Assembly (NCBI GenBank): GCA_002688875.1
Contig: NZDU01000038.1
Location: 5,261 to 14,568, forward strand
Reading direction: 5' to 3'
Source of the DNA: Candidatus Pacearchaeota archaeon
GTDB taxonomy: Archaea; Nanobdellota; Nanobdellia; Pacearchaeales; GW2011-AR1
DNA: 9,308 nucleotides
Below the pieces are notes generated by a model, which saw only the letters and a program-made list of their open reading frames with translations, was not told the DNA's origin and did not search any database. A program made the position numbers and the translations under genes. Below, in pieces: positions 1-6,090 of this stretch; the first letter of the stretch is position 1; every line of letters starts with the position of its first letter.

Positions 1-3000
1 TTGGATTCAATCTATTTGATTGTAAAGTATCTCTAATACCTGATGATACAGCAATCACTTGCTTTTCACCTGTAGATGCTTTAATATAACCTACTGAAGT
101 TGCATTGTCTACAACACCACGTCTAATACCTGCTGGTGCAAACCACGGAAACGCCACATCATCATTTAATGCTAATGTTCTAAGTACCATATGACTAGGT
201 GGAACAAACACATTGTTACCTGCTAGATCACTTGTAGTACCCCATGGATAATAAACACCTGTATAAGAATCATTTGATACTAACCCATCTTCTGTGTTAG
301 TTGATTCTGAACTGGCGTTAGTTGCCCAGTTAACAATATCAGTTGAAGAGTTAGCCAACCTTGCTGGAGAATCTCCAACAATAAATGCTGTATCACTTCT
401 ATCACCTGCTAAAGTTATTAGTTCATCTATTAGTTCAACATAACCTGGAGCCGCTAATACGTTAAATTCACGTTGTTCTTCACGTAATTCTGTATTAGAA
501 CTTACTGCCGCTTGTAATTGTTTTACAACACAGGCTCTAACTGCTTTACGTCCCATATATGGTGATCCATCGGATTTGTTACCACTTGTAGTTACCCATG
601 CATCATCTTCTCCTGGTAGTGTTGGCCACTCTGTAGTACTTGCAAAATTGGCTCTACTAAAATATGCATTTCTAAATTGTTTTACAACATATCCAGAACG
701 TCTTGTATTAAACAATAACATTCCTTTTGGATATAATGCTGGATCTGGTTTATCAATATCTAATGCATTACTTGTAAGCAATGATTTAATTGTTGCTGGT
801 GCTTTTGTAATTACGTTATCATCTGAATCTAGATGGAAACGTGCATCTGCAAATAATATACCATTGTCAGTTGTTTGATCAGTATTATCAATTGCTACCC
901 ATTTTTCTCCGGCTACTTTTGAATCATCATATCTAGAAATTTTTGGATATGCTTCAAGATCTGAAGTATCAACCCAAAGGTCACCACTTACTAAAGCAGT
1001 TCCATCTGATTGTCCGTCAGCCGCTAATGGTTCAGTTGCTGAAACAATTGGACCATTTGGTGAACAGTTAGAAAGATTAAATCCTCTAGCATCTGATGTT
1101 ACACCTTGATATCCTACCCAAGTAGTACCATTGTGTACCATAATGTCAACTTCGTCAACAGAACTATGATACCATAATGCTAAATCACTTGGATCTGCTG
1201 TTGGTGATGTTGCTTTTGCTTCATATACCAATGTTCCCCAGTTACTTGCCATTACTTCATTTGATCTAGGATCACCTGCAGGTACTGTATAAAGGTTTGC
1301 AACCTTAGTCCCTGTTGTGTCAATAGCCGCTCCGTATGTGTTAGCATTACTTGAACCAAGTCCTGCGTCTGCTACTGGTGTACCATTAACATCGTCCATT
1401 CTAAAGTCACCACCGTCACTGTGTGTCATTGTAATAACATCTGCTACACGATCATAACTTGCTGAAACATAAGTAAATCCTGCCGCCGCTACTGCCGCCA
1501 CAAAATCGTCTGCTGTTGTGCCAGCCATTGTGCAAGTTTTTTCTCCAGCAAATGTACCCCATTTAGCACTACCTGATAAATCACTAGGTCTAACTGTTTC
1601 TTGTAGTGTAAAAGTTTCTGCATTTGTAAAAGGATCAGATCCTAATGCAGTTATTCCAGTAATTGTAGTAGCACCTGAGTTTTGTCTTTTGAATACTGTA
1701 TAGTCTGTTACTTTTGCGTTAGCATCATAAACTGTACTATCTGTTCCTGTTGTACTATCACCTGCAAATGTAATAGTGTCATATTCTGTAACGTTAACTT
1801 GTGTGTAAAGATTTTCAGTTGTTAAGTTTGCACCTGCACCTGATTTATCTAAATTGTAAAGTGCTTGTGCATGAGATTCATATGCAGGAGCACTTATAGT
1901 TGACCAAGCCGCTGTAGTTGAATTGTATTTTTTAACTACAACATTTGCACCTGAATTTACAGAAGTTGTTTGTAACCAAACACTTCCTGATGGTGCTGAA
2001 TGATCGTCTGCTGTTTTAAATCCTGGATCAGTTGTATGAGATCCAATGTGTAATCTTGGTGCATCATATGTTCCTGCTGTAATACCTACATCAGTTAATA
2101 TAGTACCAGTTACATTTGCAATTGTAATTTGAGAACTTGCAGTTGAATCACCGCCTTCTGCTAAATCAGTTGCATATAAAACTAATTGATTGCCGAGAGC
2201 CGCGGCTAATACACCTGGAATTGCTCCACTGTCTTTACCTGCATTAATGTCACTAACTAAATCGGCTAATGATGTACTTGTTGTTACAACATCATATCCG
2301 TTAATTGTAATTTCATGTCCAACAGAAGTAGTCGGTGAAGATACCGTTCCTGTAACTGCCGCATGAGATGATTTCCATGATGCGTATTGTGTTGTGCTGT
2401 CGCCTGTACCAACTTGAACCCAACTATTACCTGTATTTTTGTAAAATAATTTGTTTGTTGTTGCTGTAGTATTAACAGCATAATCACCTTGTACGCCATA
2501 AGCAGTTTTTGGAGCACCGGTTGATACTTCGCCTGTTAAGTTGCTTATGTCTGTAATAACTTTTGGAGTTTTTGCTGTAAATGTTTGTGTTGAAGAATTC
2601 CATTCTTTAATACCCCATACAGTTGATGCTGTATCTAACCAATAAGTTCCGTTAACTGCCGCACCTTGTACTGGAGAAGATGAACCTGTAAGTTCATCTA
2701 AATTAACATCTGCTCTTACTACAAAAGCCTTGTTGGCAATACCTAATAAAGAGTAAGCGGATAGAAGACCATATTCGTTTAACTCGTAGGCATCACGAGC
2801 AGAACCACTTGTATCTGTATAAAAGGTTGGATCGCCAAACGTTTCTGTTAGTTCGCGTTGACTTGTAATTGTATAAACTGTTCCTGCGTTTGCTGTTAAA
2901 GTACCGGCCGCAGTTCCTGTTCCAGTACCTGATGTTTTATTTTTGGCTGATGCAACAACAATTGCTGGCACCATACCTTGATCGGCGGGTACGTAAAACG

Positions 3001-3046
3001 ATTCGTCGGTTACTGTTACCTCTACGCCTGGTGAATTTATTGCCAT
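1..3046 (-). CDS. 18: Contractile tail sheath protein gp18 (3' end outside window)
   Basis: This is the subunit of the contractile tail sheath that surrounds the tail tube and shortens during DNA injection. The frame is open from the ATG at 3046-3044 to the window edge (1015 codons). The N-terminus begins MAINSPGVEVTVTD, as T4-like sheaths do, followed by the conserved TSQRELTETFGDP and NEYGLLSAYSLLGIANKA stretches. The C-terminal core shows FPWFAPAGIRRGVV (about 966-979) and IRDTLQSNRLNP (about 1004-1015), matching the SPAGYNRG and RDRLYQEAINP region of T4 gp18. By comparison with T4 some 130-150 residues are missing at the left edge. T4 gp18 is 659 residues, so this protein is far longer. 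The extra length lies in the middle (about 130-720) and holds five Gly/Trp modules and two flagellin-IN-like modules. The start is supported by AGGAGA eight bases upstream and by a perfect late-promoter box. No in-frame stop was found where I translated. Confidence 0.93.
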   Translation of the reverse strand, partial: MAINSPGVEVTVTDESFYVPADQGMVPAIVVASAKNKTSGTGTGTAAGTLTANAGTVYTITSQRELTETFGDPTFYTDTSGSARDAYELNEYGLLSAYSLLGIANKAFVVRADVNLDELTGSSSPVQGAAVNGTYWLDTASTVWGIKEWNSSTQTFTAKTPKVITDISNLTGEVSTGAPKTAYGVQGDYAVNTTATTNKLFYKNTGNSWVQVGTGDSTTQYASWKSSHAAVTGTVSSPTTSVGHEITINGYDVVTTSTSLADLVSDINAGKDSGAIPGVLAAALGNQLVLYATDLAEGGDSTASSQITIANVTGTILTDVGITAGTYDAPRLHIGSHTTDPGFKTADDHSAPSGSVWLQTTSVNSGANVVVKKYNSTTAAWSTISAPAYESHAQALYNLDKSGAGANLTTENLYTQVNVTEYDTITFAGDSTTGTDSTVYDANAKVTDYTVFKRQNSGATTITGITALGSDPFTNAETFTLQETVRPSDLSGSAKWGTFAGEKTCTMAGTTADDFVAAVAAAGFTYVSASYDRVADVITMTHSDGGDFRMDDVNGTPVADAGLGSSNANTYGAAIDTTGTKVANLYTVPAGDPRSNEVMASNWGTLVYEAKATSPTADPSDLALWYHSSVDEVDIMVHNGTTWVGYQGVTSDARGFNLSNCSPNGPIVSATEPLAADGQSDGTALVSGDLWVDTSDLEAYPKISRYDDSKVAGEKWVAIDNTDQTTDNGILFADARFHLDSDDNVITKAPATIKSLLTSNALDIDKPDPALYPKGMLLFNTRRSGYVVKQFRNAYFSRANFASTTEWPTLPGEDDAWVTTSGNKSDGSPYMGRKAVRACVVKQLQAAVSSNTELREEQREFNVLAAPGYVELIDELITLAGDRSDTAFIVGDSPARLANSSTDIVNWATNASSESTNTEDGLVSNDSYTGVYYPWGTTSDLAGNNVFVPPSHMVLRTLALNDDVAFPWFAPAGIRRGVVDNATSVGYIKASTGEKQVIAVSSGIRDTLQSNRLNP

Positions 3047-3054
3047 TTTCTCGG

Positions 3055-3060
3055 TCTCCT
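3055..3060 (-). promoter_or_regulatory. Shine-Dalgarno site of gp18
   Basis: On the minus strand this reads AGGAGA, separated by eight bases from the ATG of the sheath gene. It is the clearest ribosome binding site in the window and fixes the gp18 start. The other starts lack an obvious Shine-Dalgarno site, which fits the sheath being needed in very high copy number. Confidence 0.8.
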
Positions 3061-3072
3061 TATGGTTTCTTA

Positions 3073-3080
3073 TATTTATA
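3073..3080 (-). promoter_or_regulatory. T4-type late promoter box of gp18
   Basis: The minus strand reads TATAAATA, identical to the T4 late promoter consensus recognised by RNA polymerase carrying the phage late sigma factor. It lies 26 bases before the sheath ATG. Transcription would start near 3067 and give a leader of about 20 nt containing AGGAGA. The match to the consensus is seen in the sequence; use by a late sigma factor is inferred from the T4-like context. Confidence 0.75.
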
Positions 3081-3128
3081 CTATAACAGTTAATTTAATA
3101 GGGAATTGCAGGTAAGAAAAAGGTGATA

Positions 3129-3165
3129 TAAAGGGCACCATAAATATAGTATGAGGCGTCCTTTA
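3129..3165. repeat. Imperfect inverted repeat around the HNH gene start
   Basis: The arms TAAAGGGCACC (3129-3139) and GGCGTCCTTTA (3155-3165) can pair over 11 positions, with nine Watson-Crick pairs, one G-U and one A-C mismatch. The 15-base loop holds the CATAAATA box end and the start codon of the downstream gene. It could be a protein-binding dyad or an RNA hairpin hiding the start codon. Neither role is proven. Confidence 0.5.
3139..3146 (+). promoter_or_regulatory. Late-promoter-like box before the HNH gene
   Basis: The sequence CATAAATA differs from the T4 late consensus TATAAATA at the first base only. It ends four bases before the ATG at 3151. With T4-like spacing, transcription would begin at or within the start codon. 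That implies either a leaderless message or a chance match. Confidence 0.4.
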
Positions 3166-3480
3166 TGTAATTGCGGTAACCCCGTCGCTATTAACTATAT
3201 TAAACACGATAAAACATATTATCGAAAACAATGTGACAGTTGTTTACGTGGTGTGATTAAAAAGCAACCTCGATGGAAAACGTCAGGGTATAAGAAAAAA
3301 CATATATGTGATCGATGTGGATATACATCAGAGTACGATATGCAATTTAACGTATATCATCTAGATGGTAACAGAAATAATTGTTCTTTTAATAATTTAA
3401 AAACAGTATGTGCTAATTGCCAACGGGTGTTACATCTTGTTGGTATGAAGTGGAAACAAGGTGATCTAGTTCCTGATTAA
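3151..3480 (+). CDS. Small HNH-endonuclease-like zinc-ribbon protein
   Basis: A 109-residue basic protein with two pairs of cysteine knuckles. C6/C8 and C28/C31 form an N-terminal treble-Cys region. C53/C56 and C87/C90 frame an HNH-like core reading YHLDGNRNN (69-77), then NNLKTVCANCQ (81-91). The H-x-D-G, the Asn and the closing CxxC match the HNH/treble-clef fold of phage HNH nucleases. However, the His that normally follows the last CxxC is Gln91, with H95 nearby, so nuclease activity is uncertain. Similar short proteins starting with a Pro-Leu-Cys-x-Cys-Gly segment are familiar from T4-like cyanophages, which supports this start. It could be a free-standing homing nuclease or a structural zinc protein co-opted from one. 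Its last 68 bases overlap the 3' end of the dNMP kinase gene on the other strand. Confidence 0.75.
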   Translation: MRRPLCNCGNPVAINYIKHDKTYYRKQCDSCLRGVIKKQPRWKTSGYKKKHICDRCGYTSEYDMQFNVYHLDGNRNNCSFNNLKTVCANCQRVLHLVGMKWKQGDLVPD

Positions 3481-4048
3481 TTTTATCAGATAAGTCGTTT
3501 ACTGAACCATTATTGTTTATTATAAAATCAAATTCACTTTTTGCCCATTTCCATTCGCTTGGATGTATGTCATTTGGCTCTATATTTTCTAATTGATACT
3601 TGCAGAACCAATCTGGATCTGGTCCACGTGTAACTCTCCATACTTTTCCACCTATAGATTTAATCATATTAATTTCATTTGGAAAACGTACATCTGGAAT
3701 TATCCAATTTATATCAGGACGTTCTAGCATTTGTTTTTTTGTTAAACTAACCCAAATGCCATCATATAAACCTTGTCTCATACATTCAGTTCCAAAACGT
3801 TGTAATACATATCTGGGTGTAATATCGCGACCTATCTCTTTGCTCCAAAAAGGATCTGGTGATTCACGCCATTGTCTACTAGGTTCAGTTTTACCTTCTA
3901 GCATATACCTATCCCAATCAAACATAGAAGAGACAGCATCTTTTAATTTGTCTGCAAATGATGTTTTATGAAAATCGTGATTTTTAATTAGAAGATTTGC
4001 TATGGTATCTTTACCACTATTAATCAAACCACATATTCCAATGATCAT
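3413..4048 (-). CDS. 1: Deoxynucleoside monophosphate kinase, T4 gp1-like
   Basis: In T4 this enzyme phosphorylates dNMPs (including the modified dCMP, plus dTMP and dGMP) to dNDPs and so feeds phage DNA synthesis. The 211-residue protein begins with a P-loop, G7-LINS-GKDT-15, very like the GVKRSGKDT of T4 gp1. It continues with FADKLKDAV (31-39), TPRYVLQRFGTE (77-88, similar to the RRLMQALGTD region of T4), the strand IIPDVRFPNE (116-125, matching T4 IVPDTRQDHE), RVTRG (138-142), HPSE (162-165) and FIINNNGS (175-182). T4 gp1 is 241 residues, so this is a slightly compact version. The P-loop lies so near the N-terminus that a later start is impossible. A sigma70-type consensus promoter directly precedes it. 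It sits between late structural genes and overlaps the HNH gene tail to tail by 68 nt. Confidence 0.9.
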   Translation of the reverse strand: MIIGICGLINSGKDTIANLLIKNHDFHKTSFADKLKDAVSSMFDWDRYMLEGKTEPSRQWRESPDPFWSKEIGRDITPRYVLQRFGTECMRQGLYDGIWVSLTKKQMLERPDINWIIPDVRFPNEINMIKSIGGKVWRVTRGPDPDWFCKYQLENIEPNDIHPSEWKWAKSEFDFIINNNGSVNDLSDKINQELDHLVSTSYQQDVTPVGN

Positions 4049-4054
4049 ATGTTT

Positions 4055-4083
4055 ATTATAATGTAAAGGTATTGGATTGTCAA
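4055..4083 (-). promoter_or_regulatory. Perfect sigma70-type promoter of the dNMP kinase gene
   Basis: The minus strand carries TTGACA (4083-4078), a 17-base spacer, and TATAAT (4060-4055). Both hexamers match the bacterial housekeeping consensus exactly and the spacing is ideal. The -35 box follows the gp13 stop codon immediately. The expected start of transcription, about seven bases past the -10, falls on the ATG at 4048, predicting a leaderless message. This suits an early gene read by unmodified host polymerase. Confidence 0.85.
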
Positions 4084-4860
4084 CTAACCAATTACAAATG
4101 ACATAGGAGTTTGTCCTACTTCGTAATTACTAATAGATGCTTCTAATTTTTCAATTTCTTGTTGTCCATCTGCTTTAAGTTGATCACCATTTAATGATGT
4201 TCCACCTTGTGGACCAGCAATTGTGGCAAATTTACCTCTTGCTTCTCCAAGTGTCATTTTACAAATAGCAAGAGTATAATCTCTGAGCCATGGTTTTGCA
4301 TATCTGTCTTGTAATAGTATGCCATCTGGTTTATGATTATAAAGCCAAAGTAGTACAGTTTCTTGATTGCGTTGTCGTCTTACTATTTCTAACTTGCGTG
4401 TTACTGTATCATAATAATAGTTAATGTAACCACCAAACATCCTACCTACTAATTCTTGATAGCCAGCAAACATTTCATAAGTTGCTAGTCCACCAATTCT
4501 ACCTGACTGTAGCAAATAAACATTTGTGTATGCTAGTTCAAATGGATCAAAAAATGTACCACCTTCAGTGGCATTTGCGCCACCTACTGTACGTCTAAAA
4601 ATTTGTCTTACATTAACTACTTCGTCTGGTAATGTATAAACGTTAGTATCTTCCTGTAATTCTAAAAATCCATATGATTCTTCAACAGAACTTTCTGCTC
4701 GTTGCTTGAATTTGTCTATTGCAGTTATTAACCCAGTTTCGTAGTGTTTTGGGTCAAGTTCTACTTCAATCATGCCATCACCTAGTCTAGTGCGGCAATA
4801 ATCATAGATTCCTTGCTTTAGTTCATTAGTTTTTTCTGCTGTAAGTACTTGGTCAACCAT
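4084..4860 (-). CDS. 13: Neck protein gp13 (head completion)
   Basis: A structural protein of the head-tail neck. In T4, gp13 and gp14 complete the filled head and form the site to which the tail attaches. The 258-residue protein shows features I associate with cyanophage gp13: an N-terminal helical segment, LPDEVVNVRQIFRR (77-90), FFDPFE (103-108), VTRKLEIVRRQRN (153-165), and KPWLRDYTLAICKMTLGEARGK split over 189-210, followed by GPQGGTSLNGDQLKADGQQE (216-235). It is somewhat shorter than T4 gp13 (309). It is followed after 35 bases by the dNMP kinase gene, and its ATG faces the gp14-like gene across a 45-bp divergent region. No strong Shine-Dalgarno site precedes it. Recognition rests on remembered family sequence, not on a search. 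Confidence 0.85.
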   Translation of the reverse strand: MVDQVLTAEKTNELKQGIYDYCRTRLGDGMIEVELDPKHYETGLITAIDKFKQRAESSVEESYGFLELQEDTNVYTLPDEVVNVRQIFRRTVGGANATEGGTFFDPFELAYTNVYLLQSGRIGGLATYEMFAGYQELVGRMFGGYINYYYDTVTRKLEIVRRQRNQETVLLWLYNHKPDGILLQDRYAKPWLRDYTLAICKMTLGEARGKFATIAGPQGGTSLNGDQLKADGQQEIEKLEASISNYEVGQTPMSFVIG

Positions 4861-4908
4861 TGTACAGTATTTACCGCTTTGCTCTTAACAATAAATATGT
4901 GTACAATG
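4858..4908. promoter_or_regulatory. Divergent late-type promoter pair with dyad symmetry
   Basis: The 45 bases between the gp13 and gp14-like starts contain a near-symmetrical layout. Leftward it reads GGTAAATA (4875-4868), two bases, GTACAATG. Rightward it reads AATAAATA (4890-4897), three bases, GTACAATG. Both boxes resemble the T4 late consensus TATAAATA. Starting about six bases past each box would place the RNA ends within two or three bases of the ATG codons, so both messages would be almost leaderless. Confidence 0.55.
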
Positions 4909-6090
4909 CCTAGACTATCCATATACAAACCTGAAAAAGGTAAAGATTTTAAATTCTTCGATCGAAACATTAAAGAGATGTTTCAGATTGGTGGAACCGA
5001 TGTTTATATTCACAAGTATGTAGGAATACATGATCAAGGTGAAACTAATGATGCTACACAGCCAAAACGTGCTATAATTGATCATATGAGCATACAAGAT
5101 CTTCTTTTATTAGAAAATAGAGATCGCAAATATGAATCAGATGTATACACAGCAAGAGGAATTTATACAGTATCTGATGTTGATTTTGATTTAACACAAT
5201 TTGGTTTATTCATGCAAAATGACGCACCATTTGTTGTGTTTCATCAACTTGATATGATTGATAGATTAGGTAGACGATTAATGAGTGGGGATGTTCTTGA
5301 GATGCCTCATAGAAAAGATGACTATAGTTTAGATGACAGCATGGATGAAACACTAAAACGTTTTTATCAAGTTGAAGATGTTAATGTTACAGCAGAAGGA
5401 TTTTCACAAACATGGTGGCCACATTTAATTAGAGCAAGATGCAAACCTCTTAGAGATTCTCCAGAATTTAGAGATTTTCTCGGTACTAGAAATGATGAAG
5501 AAAGTATTTCATACAAGCAAGGTACTGGTAGACGAGATCAAGAAATTAATGATGCCATTATTGCACAAGCAGAAGCAGACTTGCCACAATCAGGATTTAA
5601 TACGCAACCATTATATGTGTTACCTGTAGATGACAATGGCAAAGTTGCTATAGTAACAGCAGACGAAGGTGATGTTGATTCTGATACATCACATATTAAA
5701 GCAAGTAGAGTTACAGCAAGTCCACGCAGTAAAGGATACTTACAAGGATATCTAACTGCCGATGGAATTGCACCAAATGGAGAAATATATGACTTTGGTA
5801 CGTCATTTCCTGCTAATGCTGTCGAAGGACAATATCATTTACGTACAGATTTTTTACCTAACAGATTGTTTAGATATAATGGAGCAAAATGGGTTAAACA
5901 AGAAGATGATGTAAGAATGACAATGACTAATTTAGATACTAAATTAACTCATAAGCATTCATTTATTAATAATGATACTATTACTACAAACAAAGATGGT
6001 ACTACACTTAATGAAAAAAGTGCATTAAGTCAAGCATTAAAAGATAAAGAAAGAAAAATACCAACTGAAGATACGGATACAACGACATAA
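4906..6090 (+). CDS. gp14-like neck/virion structural protein
   Basis: A 394-residue virion protein of the type found beside neck genes in marine T4-like phages, beginning MPRLSIYKPEKG. Recognisable stretches are FFDRNIKEMFQIGGTDVYIH (17-36), DLLLLENRDRKY (65-76), DLTQFGLF (95-102), GRRLMSGDVLEMPH (122-135), RFYQVEDV (152-159) and EGFSQTWWPHL (164-174). The order FG-L, then GD-L/V-x-x-P, then F-Y-Q-V parallels T4 gp14, so the fold is probably shared. It may be a gp14 paralogue rather than the orthologue, so I give no symbol. Residues 308-330 carry a Gly/Trp module (EGQYHLRT then LFRYNGAKWV) followed by a Thr/Asn-rich tail. I chose the ATG at 4906, because family members start there and upstream ATGs at 4849 and 4897 lie over the gp13 start and promoter. 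It is coupled to the next gene by TAATG. Confidence 0.75.
   Translation: MPRLSIYKPEKGKDFKFFDRNIKEMFQIGGTDVYIHKYVGIHDQGETNDATQPKRAIIDHMSIQDLLLLENRDRKYESDVYTARGIYTVSDVDFDLTQFGLFMQNDAPFVVFHQLDMIDRLGRRLMSGDVLEMPHRKDDYSLDDSMDETLKRFYQVEDVNVTAEGFSQTWWPHLIRARCKPLRDSPEFRDFLGTRNDEESISYKQGTGRRDQEINDAIIAQAEADLPQSGFNTQPLYVLPVDDNGKVAIVTADEGDVDSDTSHIKASRVTASPRSKGYLQGYLTADGIAPNGEIYDFGTSFPANAVEGQYHLRTDFLPNRLFRYNGAKWVKQEDDVRMTMTNLDTKLTHKHSFINNDTITTNKDGTTLNEKSALSQALKDKERKIPTEDTDTTT

Noticed and set aside
576..878. 100-codon plus-strand frame inside the sheath gene
   Set aside because: Lies wholly antisense to a well-conserved part of gp18, has no ribosome site and no recognisable protein character; likewise 1518-1703, 2869-3093 and the minus-strand frame 2284-2517.
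3106..3132. Possible sigma70 promoter TTGCAG / TATAAA before the HNH gene
   Set aside because: Spacing is only 15 bases and both hexamers are imperfect; much weaker than the two reported promoters.
3122..3139. Small hairpin GGTG/CACC as a terminator
   Set aside because: Four-base stem, ten-base loop and no following T-run; no convincing intrinsic terminator was seen anywhere in the window.
3600..3971. 123-codon plus-strand frame
   Set aside because: Antisense shadow of the dNMP kinase gene, whose motifs are clear; no start signals.
4849..4905. Longer N-terminus for the gp14-like protein (ATG at 4849 or 4897)
   Set aside because: The extension would overlap the gp13 start and both divergent boxes, and family members begin at MPRLSIY; it adds only non-conserved residues.
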